Counted from the first letter of the stretch, positions 14,330 through 23,310 are shown. The stretch: 29,598 nucleotides of DNA from RGIG2161 sp964525525 (GCA_964525525.1 CAZGHD010000014.1:1-29598); one strand, 5' to 3'. Numbers and translations: made by a program. The notes: generated by a model from the letters alone, not told the origin.

Positions 14330-16849
14330 ATGAAGAAACTTCTCGTTATTGACGGCAACAGCATACTTAACCGAGCGTTTTACGGTATCAGGGAGCTGAC
14401 TAATTCAAAGGGACTCCACACCAACGCGGTGTACGGTATGATTACGATGATTACCAAATACGTCTCGGATATTGAGCCGGACTATGCTGTGGTGGCGTTT
14501 GATATGCGTGCGCCTACCTTCAGGCATCTTGAATACAAAGGATACAAAGCCAACCGCCACGGTATGCCGCCCGAGCTTGCCGAGCAGCTTGATTACGCTA
14601 AAAGAGCCTGCCGCGCCCTCGGATTTACCATAATTGAAAAAGAGGGCTACGAGGCGGACGATATTCTCGGCACGATGTCTGACACCGCGGTGAAAAACGG
14701 GATGTTTTCCTATATAGTTACGGGCGACAGGGATTCTCTCCAGCTTGTTGGAGACAACGCAAACGTGCTTTTGGCGACAAATACCGACTACGTCAAGTAC
14801 GACGTTGAGGCGTTCCACGAAAAATACGGGATATTACCCGATCAGTTTGTGGACGTTAAAGCGCTGATGGGTGACTCGTCTGACAATATTCCCGGAGTTG
14901 CGGGAATTGGTGAGAAGACCGCGCTTTCGCTTATCAAGGAGTTTGGCGACCTTGATCGAGTGTATGCCGAGTATGAGGACGCAAAACTGTCTCCGCCTGT
15001 AAAAAAGAAGTTAGGAGAGGGCAGGGACAATGCGTTTTTGTCAAGATTTCTCGCAAAGATAGAACGTGCAGTCCCGCTTGACGTAACGCTTGATGACGTT
15101 TCGTTTGACGGAATGGACAACGCACAGATGCTTGAGCTTTGTCGTGAGCTTGAGTTCAGCGCGCTCATAAAACGTCTCGGACTTGACGCGCCCGCCGAGG
15201 TGGAGGAGAACGTCGAATATTCCGAAATATCTCCCAAAGATGCTGAAAAGATTATCACCGACGGCATATTTGCGGTTGTGTTAAACCGTGACGAGCATCT
15301 TGTCCGTGTTTCAAATAAAGAAGTAAACTATCAGATACCGTTTACTGATTTTTCCGAGATCAGATGGCTGTTTGACTCTCAATGCGTGAAGACCGTTTGC
15401 TACGACTTCAAGTCACTATATTCTTGCCTTGCTCGGCAAGGGGTAGAGTATTCAAACTGTGTTTTTGACATAATGCTCGCAGGATACGTTATAAACTCGG
15501 GAGAGGGTAATTATTCATACCCGCGAATCGCGCTTGCCACGCTTGGCATTGTGACCGAGGATGAGTTTTCATCGGCTGTGATTTACAGTATATACGAACT
15601 GCAGGCGCAGAAATTAAAGGAGACCGAGCAGGACAGCCTGTTTTATAACGTAGAGCTTCCGTTTGCGCGCGTGCTGGCTGACATGGAGCTTGAGGGCTTT
15701 ATGATAGACCGAGTGGGGCTGGAGGAATATTCCGCCGAACTTGCCGGGATGGAGCAGGATTATTCAGAGCGCATTTATTTTGAGGCGGGATGCGAGTTTA
15801 ATATAAACTCGCCCAAACAGCTTGGCGAGGTACTGTTTGAAAAATTGGGACTTCCTGCGGGAAAGAAAACGAAAAACGGATATTCCACTAACGCAGACGT
15901 TCTTCAAAAGCTTGCGCCGTACAGTCAGGTCGTCTCTGACGTGCTTGAATACCGCAAGGTTGCAAAACTGCGCGGAACTTACGGCGACGGACTCCTCAAG
16001 GTAATAGAGGACGACGGATGTATCCATACCGTGTTTAAACAGACGGGTACCGCTACCGGAAGAATTTCTTCGGCAGAGCCCAATCTGCAGAACATTCCGA
16101 TACGCACCGAGCTTGGACGTAAACTGAGAAAATATTTTATCCCGAAGGACAGCGATCACGTGCTGATAGATGCCGACTACTCGCAGATAGAGCTTCGTTT
16201 GCTTGCTCACATTTCGGGAGACGAGACAATGATAGGCGCGTTTTGCAGCGGCGAGGATATACACACCACTACCGCGTCGCAGGTGTTCGGAGTTGTGCCC
16301 GAGATGGTTACGCCAGAGTTACGCAAGCGTGCGAAAGCGGTAAATTTCGGTATAGTTTACGGGATAGGCGACTTCTCGCTTGCGAGCGATCTTGGAATTA
16401 CCAAAAAGCAGGCGGGTGAATATATCAAGGGTTACCTTGCAACCTATCCTGACGTTGACAGGTATCTCAAATCCGCGATAGCCGATGCCAGAGAAAAGGG
16501 ATTTTCTACCACTCTTTTTGGGCGTAGAAGATACATTCCCGAGCTTGCGGCATCAAACAAGATAACGCAGAGCTTCGGTGAGCGCGTCGCGATGAACAGT
16601 CCGATACAGGGCTCTGCCGCGGATATAATCAAGATAGCTATGATAAATACGGCAAATGCTCTCAAAAAAGAGGGACTTGACGCGAGAATAATTCTTCAGG
16701 TTCACGACGAGATCATTCTTGAAGCTTCAAGAGATGACGCCAAGCGCGCCGCAGAGCTTCTCTCAGAAGCGATGCGAGGCGCAGCAGATCTTTCCGTACC
16801 GCTCGATATAGAGATCCTCACAGGCGAAAATTGGCTTGAGAGCAAATAA
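14330..16849 (+). CDS. polA: DNA polymerase I
   Basis: An 839-residue polymerase for gap filling, RNA primer removal and repair. The N-terminal ~290 residues form the 5' nuclease domain (LLVIDGNSILNRAFYGI, then the helix-hairpin-helix GDSSDNIPGVAGIGEKTAL). Residues ~300-460 fold as a 3'-5' exonuclease, but the acidic D-x-E motif is missing (the strand reads IFAVVLNRDEHLVRV), so proofreading is probably lost, as in many Bacillota. The polymerase domain has motif A starting at Asp614 (DADYSQIELRL), motif B RKRAKAVNFGIVYG at 665-678, and motif C QVHDE at 790-794. AAAGGA lies about 10 nt upstream of the ATG. Confidence 0.97.
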   Translation: MKKLLVIDGNSILNRAFYGIRELTNSKGLHTNAVYGMITMITKYVSDIEPDYAVVAFDMRAPTFRHLEYKGYKANRHGMPPELAEQLDYAKRACRALGFTIIEKEGYEADDILGTMSDTAVKNGMFSYIVTGDRDSLQLVGDNANVLLATNTDYVKYDVEAFHEKYGILPDQFVDVKALMGDSSDNIPGVAGIGEKTALSLIKEFGDLDRVYAEYEDAKLSPPVKKKLGEGRDNAFLSRFLAKIERAVPLDVTLDDVSFDGMDNAQMLELCRELEFSALIKRLGLDAPAEVEENVEYSEISPKDAEKIITDGIFAVVLNRDEHLVRVSNKEVNYQIPFTDFSEIRWLFDSQCVKTVCYDFKSLYSCLARQGVEYSNCVFDIMLAGYVINSGEGNYSYPRIALATLGIVTEDEFSSAVIYSIYELQAQKLKETEQDSLFYNVELPFARVLADMELEGFMIDRVGLEEYSAELAGMEQDYSERIYFEAGCEFNINSPKQLGEVLFEKLGLPAGKKTKNGYSTNADVLQKLAPYSQVVSDVLEYRKVAKLRGTYGDGLLKVIEDDGCIHTVFKQTGTATGRISSAEPNLQNIPIRTELGRKLRKYFIPKDSDHVLIDADYSQIELRLLAHISGDETMIGAFCSGEDIHTTTASQVFGVVPEMVTPELRKRAKAVNFGIVYGIGDFSLASDLGITKKQAGEYIKGYLATYPDVDRYLKSAIADAREKGFSTTLFGRRRYIPELAASNKITQSFGERVAMNSPIQGSAADIIKIAMINTANALKKEGLDARIILQVHDEIILEASRDDAKRAAELLSEAMRGAADLSVPLDIEILTGENWLESK

Positions 16850-16852
16850 TAT

Positions 16853-16897
16853 ATAACATAAAAATGGAACCGATTTTCGGTTCCATTTTTATGTTAT
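16853..16897. terminator. Bidirectional terminator between polA and the HAD gene
   Basis: A 21-bp perfect stem (arms 16853-16873 and 16877-16897) has a 3-nt T loop and contains GGAACCGA/TCGGTTCC plus A/T runs on both sides. The stop codon of the minus-strand phosphatase gene lies inside the right arm. Confidence 0.93.
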
Positions 16898-17541
16898 AAT
16901 CTGTCTATAATATCCTGCAACTCATATACTGAATCTACGACGTAGTCGGCGTCAGCATGTTCGAGTTCCTCGCGGCTTCCGTATCCGTAGGTGACGCCGA
17001 CGTTTAGCACACCTTGCTTTTTCGCGCCGATTACGTCGTGCTCTCTGTCGCCTATCATTACGGCATCCTCTGCACAGGCAGAGAGATTCTCGAGTGCGTA
17101 TGCGATGACCTCTGCTTTGTCTACTCTCGTGCCGTCAAGTTCACTGCCTGAGATAAACGCAAAGCTGTCTGTCATACCGAAGTTATCTATTATCTTTTTG
17201 AGGAATACGTGCGGCTTTGATGAGGCGATAACCACCTGCCTGCCGCTTGAATTCAGATAATCTATAAGATCTTTTACGCCGTCGTACAGAAAACAGTCAA
17301 ACATACCTTTCTCGCGGTAGTATTCTCTGTAAAATTCTACCGCGCGGTCTGCCTCACTCGAGGTCAGACCGTGATATTTTTCAAACGCTCCTTTAAGCGG
17401 CGGACCGATAAATCTGCACCTCTGCTCTCTGGTGCCTGCGTCAAGTCCCATCTTTTTGAGGGCGTATTCAACCGAATTCGTTATTCCGTCTCCCGTATCA
17501 GCCACGGTGCCGTCAAAATCAAATAAAACGTATTTTCTCAT
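16894..17541 (-). CDS. HAD-superfamily phosphatase, phosphoglycolate phosphatase-like
   Basis: A 215-residue cytosolic phosphohydrolase of HAD subclass IA. Motif I is FDFDGTVADT with Asp8 and Asp10; motif II is IASSKP (Ser107/108); Lys142 is the likely motif III lysine in GTRVDKAEVI. Motif IV is MIGDREHDVIGA with Asp165 and Asp169. A helical cap domain covers about 15-80. Such enzymes act on phosphoglycolate, pyrophosphate or sugar phosphates, and the substrate cannot be read here. Its start overlaps the MATE gene stop by 4 nt (ATGA), so it is the last gene of the long minus-strand operon. A sugar phosphate from that pathway is one possible substrate. Confidence 0.9.
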   Translation of the reverse strand: MRKYVLFDFDGTVADTGDGITNSVEYALKKMGLDAGTREQRCRFIGPPLKGAFEKYHGLTSSEADRAVEFYREYYREKGMFDCFLYDGVKDLIDYLNSSGRQVVIASSKPHVFLKKIIDNFGMTDSFAFISGSELDGTRVDKAEVIAYALENLSACAEDAVMIGDREHDVIGAKKQGVLNVGVTYGYGSREELEHADADYVVDSVYELQDIIDRL

Positions 17542-18926
17542 TTGCCGTCCGCTTCTCCAACCTTGCTTTTTTCGCCTACCTTGAGGGATTTTATGTAGTT
17601 AAAGCTGTTTACCTTTATCGCGGCGATAGCGCATTTGAGCACTTGGTCGCATTTAAGAATTATAAATACTACAAGAGCGGGAGCTTTGAAGAAGAACATT
17701 GCTATAAAAGACGCGGGTAAAACGATTCCCCACATGAAAATAGTGTCTACCTTGAGAATAAACGAGGTATCGCCGCCTGCGCGGACTATTCCCGTGTGGC
17801 AGGGCATCTGATAAGACGTGCCTATTACGGTGATAGAGAGCACTATCATAAACTGGCGCGCGAGGTCAGCGGCCTCGGGCGTAGCCTCGTAAAATCCGAT
17901 AATGAGATCTTTTACGATAAACAGTACTGCACCGGTGAATGCTCCGATGCACAAAAATATCACCTGAAGCGTTTTGGCGTACGGCTTTATCATGTCGAGC
18001 TTTCCTTCGCCTATCGCTTTACCTATAACGACGCAGGTAGCGGAAGCAGAGGCGTAGGTGATTACCGTAACTATCTGGAATACTACCGACGATATACTGT
18101 CCGCGGTTACCGCTGACGGATCGGAACGGCTGAGGATTGCTGTCTGCATAGCCTGGGCAAAGCTCCATATCGCGCTTGAGAAGAACACGGGCGCGCCCTT
18201 TATGACGTATGACTTAAACAGCGTCCAGTCTATTTTTCCAAAGTGCTTTATTCTGAGCTTTACCTTTTTGTCTATGAAAAATACGTATATTACCACTATA
18301 AGAGTTTCAACTATTCTCGCGATGAGAGTAGCAATAGCCGCACCGCGAACACCAAGTTCGGGCGCGCCGAAGTTACCGTAGATAAGGACGTAGTTCAGGC
18401 ACACGTTGATTATAAGTGTGCTGACCGAGATCCAAAGACCTATTTTTACCGTTTCAACGCTTCTCATTGAGTAGATAAGGAGCTGTGTGATCGCAAACAG
18501 AGGATATGAGAAGCAGATTATTCTAAGATACGCGCTGCCCTGCGCTATCTCACCCGCGTTGGGAGAGAGCAGGGAAAGTATAAACTCGGGCACGGTTATC
18601 GCCGCCGCAAAAATCGCCAGCGAGATAACGAGACCGCATTTTGTTGATATGTTGGTTATCTTGCGAATGGAGGGAATGTCTCGCTCACCCCAGCTGCGGG
18701 ATGCGAACATCAGGGCACCCTCGGCAAGTCCCATCATCAGCGACTGCAGGATAAACTGTATCTTGTTTACCAGGGCAACGCCTGACATCGCGTCCTGCAT
18801 ATAGCTGCCGAGCATTATGTTATCCGCTAAGTTTACGCTGTAAACTATAACGTTTTGAAGCGCGATGGTGAGAGTGAGTGTAAAAAACTGCTTATAAAAA
18901 GATTTTTCTCGTACAAAAAATGCCAT
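17538..18926 (-). CDS. MATE-family efflux transporter
   Basis: A 462-residue inner-membrane transporter of the MATE family, with about twelve helices in two related halves. These pumps export organic cations, drugs or metabolites with Na+ or H+ entry. Family segments include LADNIMLGSYMQDAMSGVAL near the N-terminus and MMGLAEGALMFASRSWGERD at about 68-87, with the matching repeat-half segment GKAIGEGKLDMIKPYAK. AAAGGTAA lies upstream of the ATG within the 13-nt gap after the first esterase gene. It is translationally coupled to the HAD gene. Its place inside a carbohydrate-type operon suggests it exports a substrate, product or toxic derivative of that pathway. Confidence 0.93.
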   Translation of the reverse strand: MAFFVREKSFYKQFFTLTLTIALQNVIVYSVNLADNIMLGSYMQDAMSGVALVNKIQFILQSLMMGLAEGALMFASRSWGERDIPSIRKITNISTKCGLVISLAIFAAAITVPEFILSLLSPNAGEIAQGSAYLRIICFSYPLFAITQLLIYSMRSVETVKIGLWISVSTLIINVCLNYVLIYGNFGAPELGVRGAAIATLIARIVETLIVVIYVFFIDKKVKLRIKHFGKIDWTLFKSYVIKGAPVFFSSAIWSFAQAMQTAILSRSDPSAVTADSISSVVFQIVTVITYASASATCVVIGKAIGEGKLDMIKPYAKTLQVIFLCIGAFTGAVLFIVKDLIIGFYEATPEAADLARQFMIVLSITVIGTSYQMPCHTGIVRAGGDTSFILKVDTIFMWGIVLPASFIAMFFFKAPALVVFIILKCDQVLKCAIAAIKVNSFNYIKSLKVGEKSKVGEADGK

Positions 18927-18939
18927 TTTGATTTACCTT

Positions 18940-19749
18940 TCAGGCGCGCCAGCCGTTGTCAGAAAGCCAGCCCGCGAGCTGCTCGGGCCAACGCTCAGCG
19001 CCTTCCATGCCTTTTGCAAGTCCTATTCCGTGAGAGCCCTTGGGGAATATATGGAGCTCGTACGGGATCTTCTTTTCAGAGAGAGCCTCTGCCATAGCGA
19101 GCGCATTCATTACGGGAACGCAATCGTCCTCTCCCGTGTGCCAGATGAATACCGGCGGGCAGTCGTCAGGAACGGAATTTTCGCCCGAGAGACGCGCGAG
19201 GAGATCCTTGTCGTTGTTATACGCTTCCTCACCGAGAAGATTGTATGCGGAGCCGTGATGAGAATAAGGCTGATCGAGAGTGCATACCGCATAGCAGAGT
19301 ATTCCGAAATTGGGGCGGCAGGAGGTGCGGTCTATCCCGTCGCCCGAGTCAAGTCCGCCGTCATACTGCTCGATACCCATAACGGTAAGGTGTCCGCCTG
19401 CGGAAAAGCCCATAACGCCGATCTTTTCGGGATCTACGTTAAAGCTCTCTGCGTTGTGGCGAACAAAGCGAACTGCTCTTTGAATATCGTAAAGCTCTGC
19501 GGGATACGTATAAGGAGCTACGCGGTATTTGAGCATAAATGCGTTGATGCCGAGTGAGTTGAAATACTCACATATCTGAACGCCCTCGTGATCCTCTGCG
19601 CGGAAGCAGTAGCCTCCGCCGGGGCATACGATAACTGCGGCTCTCGTTTTGCTTCCGGGAAGAATATATGCATCAAGCGAGGGTTGATCCTGCTCAAGCG
19701 ACGGGTCAAACAGCGGTGCACCGTTTTCCCAAAGAATATAGCTTTTCAT
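18940..19749 (-). CDS. Alpha/beta-hydrolase esterase, copy 1 of 3
   Basis: A 269-residue esterase related to the acetyl-esterase/lipase group (Aes-like, carbohydrate esterase type). An oxyanion-hole loop is VCPGGGY (41-47), the nucleophile is Ser116 in GFSAGGH, the acid is Asp208 in HTGEDDCVP, and the base is His240 in GSHGIG. No signal peptide is present, so it acts in the cytosol. It is the most diverged of three tandem paralogues. AAGGAG lies upstream of the start, 28 nt after copy 2. Likely substrates are acetylated or acylated sugars. The exact ester is unknown. Confidence 0.88.
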   Translation of the reverse strand: MKSYILWENGAPLFDPSLEQDQPSLDAYILPGSKTRAAVIVCPGGGYCFRAEDHEGVQICEYFNSLGINAFMLKYRVAPYTYPAELYDIQRAVRFVRHNAESFNVDPEKIGVMGFSAGGHLTVMGIEQYDGGLDSGDGIDRTSCRPNFGILCYAVCTLDQPYSHHGSAYNLLGEEAYNNDKDLLARLSGENSVPDDCPPVFIWHTGEDDCVPVMNALAMAEALSEKKIPYELHIFPKGSHGIGLAKGMEGAERWPEQLAGWLSDNGWRA

Positions 19750-19777
19750 GGTTTTTGTCTCCTTGTTTTTATAGTGT

Positions 19778-20590
19778 TTAATCTTTGAAGTTGTTGTCCT
19801 TCAGCCACGCATCAACAAGCGCGGTCCATCTTTCGGCTCCGAGTTCGCCTTTTGCAAGATCAATGCCGTGGCGACCGTAGGGGAAGATGTGGAGCTCGTA
19901 CGGGATCTTCTTTTCTGAAAGTGCCTGCGCCATTACAACTGCATTTATTACCGGAACGGCCCTGTCTTCGCAGGTGTGCCAGATAAAGGTTGGGGGACAG
20001 TCATCCGGCACGGAATTTTCGCCGGAAAGCTTATGCATAAGCTCTGCGTTTTTCTCTTCAAACGCATCCTCGCCTATGAGATATTTGGCGGCACCGCGGG
20101 GTGAGAAGGTGCGTCCTAAAGTAGAAGCGGAATAGCAAAGCACGCTGAAGTCTGGACGGCAGGAAACTCGGTCTATCTCGTCTCCCGAGTCAAGTCCGTA
20201 ATCAAAATGCTCGATAGCCATCGTGCAGAGGTGACCGCCTGCGGAAAAGCCGAGAACACCTATTTTATCGGGATCTACCTTTAACGCATCTGCATTTTTT
20301 CGTATGTATCTGACCGCGCGCTGAATGTCCCATAGCTCTATCGGATAGTGATACGGAGCGACACGGTAGTGGAGAGTGAACGCGTTCATACCGAGAGTGT
20401 TGAAAAACTCGCATATCGCAGTACCCTCGCGAGAGTCCTCAAGGTGATTGTATCCGCCGCCGGGACAAATGATGATGGCGCCCCTTTTCTTTTCGCCGGG
20501 TAAAATAAATGCATCTATTGACGGCTCGGGCAGACCGATTGAAGCATCAAATCCTGGCGCACCGTTTTCCCAAAGAAGATAGTTTTTCAT
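19778..20590 (-). CDS. Alpha/beta-hydrolase esterase, copy 2 of 3
   Basis: A 270-residue paralogue of the flanking esterases. The triad is Ser116 (GFSAGGH), Asp209 (HTCEDRAVP) and His241 (GRHGIDL), and the oxyanion loop is ICPGGGY. The start at 20590 follows AAGGAGACAAAACAC; a longer open frame to 20776 only reads back through copy 3 and is not real. By eye it differs from copy 3 at 11 of the first 60 residues. Compared with its sisters it has Cys instead of Gly in HTxED and Ser-Ala-Ser in LCYSASTLGR, which may alter the substrate pocket. It is cytosolic, in the middle of the operon. Confidence 0.88.
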   Translation of the reverse strand: MKNYLLWENGAPGFDASIGLPEPSIDAFILPGEKKRGAIIICPGGGYNHLEDSREGTAICEFFNTLGMNAFTLHYRVAPYHYPIELWDIQRAVRYIRKNADALKVDPDKIGVLGFSAGGHLCTMAIEHFDYGLDSGDEIDRVSCRPDFSVLCYSASTLGRTFSPRGAAKYLIGEDAFEEKNAELMHKLSGENSVPDDCPPTFIWHTCEDRAVPVINAVVMAQALSEKKIPYELHIFPYGRHGIDLAKGELGAERWTALVDAWLKDNNFKD

Positions 20591-20615
20591 GTGTTTTGTC
20601 TCCTTGACTTGCTTT

Positions 20616-21428
20616 TTATTCTCTGAACCCGTTGTCCTTGAGCCACGCCGCAACAAGAGAGAGCCATCTCTCGGCGCCGCCTGCATCTTTTGCAAGGTCG
20701 AGACCGTGGTGACCGTGCGGGAAGATATGAAGCTCGTACGGGATTTTCTTTTCAGACAGCGCTTGTGCCATCGCAACGGCGTTCATAACCGGAACGGCTT
20801 TGTCCTCTCCCGTGTGCCAGATAAAGGTTGGGGGGCAATCGTCCGGGACGGATGCTTCACCCGAGAGACTGCGTAAAAGTTCTGCTTTTTCTTCCTCGTA
20901 TGCGTCGTTACCGATCAGATGTCTTCCGGAGCCCTTGTGAGAAAATGGCAGACCGAGAGTGCATACCGCATAGCAAAGCACACCGAAATCAGGGCGGCAG
21001 GAAACTTTATCTATCCCGTCTCCCGAGTCAAGTCCGTAGTCGAAATGCTCGATCGCCATGGTGCAGAGGTGTCCTCCGGCAGAAAAACCGAGAACGCCTA
21101 TTTTGTCAGGGTCTACTTTGAGCTCGTCCGCATTTTTTCGGATGAAGCGAACCGCGCGCTGAATATCCCAAAGCTCGATAGGGTAGTGGTACGGATCTAC
21201 TCTGTAATGAAGAGTAAATGCGTTCATACCGAGACTGTTGAAAAACTCGCAAATAGGACCACCCTCGCGCTTGTCCTCAAGATGATCGTAACCGCCGCCG
21301 GGGCAGACTATCACCGTACCGCGCTTTTTCTCGCCCGGAAGAATGTATGCGTCGATTGAGGGTTCGGGGAGTCCGAGCGACGCGTCAAATTCTGGTGCGC
21401 CGTTCTCCCAAAGAATATAATTTTTCAT
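20616..21428 (-). CDS. Alpha/beta-hydrolase esterase, copy 3 of 3
   Basis: A 270-residue esterase, the first translated of the three. The triad is Ser116 (GFSAGGH), Asp209 (HTGEDKAVP) and His241 (GHHGLDL), and the oxyanion loop is VCPGGGY. I chose the ATG at 21428, with GGAG 6 nt upstream. The ATG at 21440 overlaps that GGAG and would add only MEIN, absent in the sisters. Its start lies 1 nt after the kinase stop, so translation is coupled to the sugar kinase. This is the strongest hint that ester removal and sugar phosphorylation serve one pathway. Confidence 0.88.
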   Translation of the reverse strand: MKNYILWENGAPEFDASLGLPEPSIDAYILPGEKKRGTVIVCPGGGYDHLEDKREGGPICEFFNSLGMNAFTLHYRVDPYHYPIELWDIQRAVRFIRKNADELKVDPDKIGVLGFSAGGHLCTMAIEHFDYGLDSGDGIDKVSCRPDFGVLCYAVCTLGLPFSHKGSGRHLIGNDAYEEEKAELLRSLSGEASVPDDCPPTFIWHTGEDKAVPVMNAVAMAQALSEKKIPYELHIFPHGHHGLDLAKDAGGAERWLSLVAAWLKDNGFRE

Positions 21429-21429
21429 A

Positions 21430-22374
21430 TTAATCTCCATTTATGTCGGGAATAGAGGAGAGTCCGCCTTTTTTGAGGGTGCTTTTCCCCGCGTTGCGCG
21501 CCGCAAAGGATGCAAAAGCGCATACGTCGTCGTAACAAAGCTGGTTGAGTTCTTTTCCCGATTTGATAAATTTACTGATAAAACTGCCGAAGAATATATC
21601 GCCCGCGCCGGTGGTATCTACCGCGCGAACGTCAAGCGACGGAGCGTGTCCCGAGAATTCCTTCGTTCCAAAATACGCGCCGTTAGCACCGTCAGTGATA
21701 AGCACAAGAGTAATTCCGAGCGAGAAGAAAAACTCAAAACAACCGTCAAGAGTGTCTTTGCCCGAGATCATCTCCGCTTCTTCTTTTGAAACCTTGATTA
21801 CGTCGGCATAGCCGATGTACTTTAATATCTTTTCTATCGCCACAGATTCGGACGGCCAAAGGCTTGCGCGGTAGTTGGGATCGCAGGTGATAAGACAGCC
21901 TGCGCGGCGAGCACATTCGATCGAGTATGCGGTAGCCTCCTCGGCGCAGTCACTTGTTAAAGAGAGTGAACCGAAATGGAATATACGAGAGCTTTCTATC
22001 AGCTCTGCGTCTACCTCGTCGCGGGAGATCAAAACGTCTGCGTTAAAGGTGCGGTAAAAGCTGAAGCTTCTGTCACCGTCCTCGTCAAGAGATACGAAAG
22101 CAAGTGTAGTGTTGTGCTCACCGTCGGTGATGAGATTTTTATCATCTATTCCCGCGTCGGTTATCGTTTTGCGAAGATGTTCGCCAAACATATCGGGGCC
22201 GACCTTGCCGATAAAAGCAGTCTTCCCGCCGTATTTTGATATAGTCGCGAGAAAATTTATCGGTGCGCCGCCTACCTTTGATACGAACATACTGTCGCCT
22301 GCGTCGTCACGTCCCATTGGGGCAAAGTCGATAAGTATCTCGCCTATTGCCGTAACGTCGTATTTCTTCGTCAT
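21430..22374 (-). CDS. PfkB-family sugar kinase, fructokinase-like
   Basis: A 314-residue ribokinase-fold kinase that transfers phosphate from ATP to a sugar or sugar acid. GGAPINFLA at 35-43 is the N-terminal sugar-binding signature, DPNYRASLW lies at about 165-173, and DTTGAGD at 253-259 gives the catalytic base Asp259. The fructokinase group is the best overall match, but 2-keto-3-deoxygluconate kinase is a real alternative because an HpcH/HpaI aldolase gene overlaps its start by 4 nt (ATGA). It precedes the three esterases and shares their operon. Confidence 0.9.
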   Translation of the reverse strand: MTKKYDVTAIGEILIDFAPMGRDDAGDSMFVSKVGGAPINFLATISKYGGKTAFIGKVGPDMFGEHLRKTITDAGIDDKNLITDGEHNTTLAFVSLDEDGDRSFSFYRTFNADVLISRDEVDAELIESSRIFHFGSLSLTSDCAEEATAYSIECARRAGCLITCDPNYRASLWPSESVAIEKILKYIGYADVIKVSKEEAEMISGKDTLDGCFEFFFSLGITLVLITDGANGAYFGTKEFSGHAPSLDVRAVDTTGAGDIFFGSFISKFIKSGKELNQLCYDDVCAFASFAARNAGKSTLKKGGLSSIPDINGD

Positions 22375-23144
22375 TTCTCGGACTGTACCTTTCTTGCGTT
22401 TTTGAGGGTGGTCATCGCGCCCTTGAGAATATGGTCAAAGTCAGCACCTGCGGAGATCATATTGATACCGAGATCGTTATAAGTTTTGATAAGATGCTCG
22501 TCGTTCGGAGTTATCGAAACGCCGATAGTCTTATTGTGCTTGTTGAGTATATCTATCGTCTTTTTAACAAGCTTGAGATTATTTTCGCCGAGGCAGTTTC
22601 CAAGCTCGCCGATAGAGCCGGAAAGATCCATCAGACCGAATATGTAACCGTCTATATAGGGGTTTTTCACGATTTCTTCCAGATCTTCAACAGCGGTCTC
22701 CTGCTCGATCTGAATGAAACGGCAGGTCTTTGTGTAACCGTTCTTAAAATAGTCCATCTCGTCGTCAAGTCCGAATCTGGTTGCTCTCTTGGGACCGCAG
22801 CCGCGGTTTCCGCGCGGGGGATAAAGGGTGTACGCGATCATTTCTTCTGCGTCTTTAGCGTCCTTTATCATCGGGAAAATAATACCGTCCGGCCCCATTT
22901 CCATTACCTTTTTGGTGTAGGTAAAATCACGCCACGGCACGCGCACGATAGTTGCGGTACCGGCCGCTTTTGCGGCGTTCAGGTGATTATAGAGCTGTTC
23001 AAGAGAAATATAAGCGTGTTCAAGATCTATCCACAGAAAGTCAAAGCCGAGATAGCCCATCATTTCTGCAATACTTGAGTCAGTCATGGTAACGTGCGTA
23101 CCGCAAACCTTTTCTTTGTTCAGAATTTTTTCGCGGAATGTCAT
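22371..23144 (-). CDS. HpcH/HpaI-family class II aldolase
   Basis: A 257-residue metal-dependent aldolase that makes or cleaves 2-keto-3-deoxy acids, releasing pyruvate plus an aldehyde. His43 in IDLEHAY is the catalytic base, Arg68/Arg72 lie in RVPWRD, and Glu147 (IQIEQETA) and Asp173 (GLMDLSGSIG) are the expected metal ligands. Members act on 2-keto-3-deoxy-rhamnonate, 2-dehydro-3-deoxyglucarate or 4-hydroxy-2-oxoheptanedioate; which one applies here is not decidable by eye. GGAGGTTAAC precedes the ATG. It is the first gene of the seven-gene operon, behind its own promoter and divergent from the MocR gene. Confidence 0.92.
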   Translation of the reverse strand: MTFREKILNKEKVCGTHVTMTDSSIAEMMGYLGFDFLWIDLEHAYISLEQLYNHLNAAKAAGTATIVRVPWRDFTYTKKVMEMGPDGIIFPMIKDAKDAEEMIAYTLYPPRGNRGCGPKRATRFGLDDEMDYFKNGYTKTCRFIQIEQETAVEDLEEIVKNPYIDGYIFGLMDLSGSIGELGNCLGENNLKLVKKTIDILNKHNKTIGVSITPNDEHLIKTYNDLGINMISAGADFDHILKGAMTTLKNARKVQSEK

Positions 23145-23185
23145 ATGTTAACCTCCAGATAAGTGTTATTAAAATTATTACATTA

Positions 23186-23214
23186 AGTATAGCACAAACT
23201 GAAAAAAATAACAA
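23186..23214 (-). promoter_or_regulatory. Promoter of the aldolase-kinase-esterase operon
   Basis: On the minus strand TTGTTA (23214-23209) and TATACT (23191-23186) are 17 bp apart. The predicted start near 23179 leaves a ~35-nt leader to the aldolase. It is back to back with the MocR promoter. Confidence 0.72.
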
Positions 23215-23232
23215 TACAACTTTCGCTTTTTA

Positions 23233-23261
23233 TTTACAAATCACGCAGAGTATTGTATAAT
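23233..23261 (+). promoter_or_regulatory. Promoter of the MocR-type regulator
   Basis: TTTACA at 23233-23238 and TATAAT at 23256-23261 have a 17-bp spacer. The start near 23267 rules out translation from the TTG at 23266 and supports the ATG at 23311. Confidence 0.78.
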
Positions 23262-23262
23262 T

Positions 23263-23275
23263 AAATTGGTAATAT
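23263..23275. promoter_or_regulatory. Candidate MocR operator, site 1
   Basis: AAATTGGTAATAT fits the pattern AWWYTGGTWWTAT shared with two sites near the kinase gene (24392-24404 and 24431-24443). It covers the predicted MocR start site, as an autorepression site would. Confidence 0.35.
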
Positions 23276-23310
23276 CAAATTACTATTTTTTGAGTGGACG
23301 GTATGGTCAG

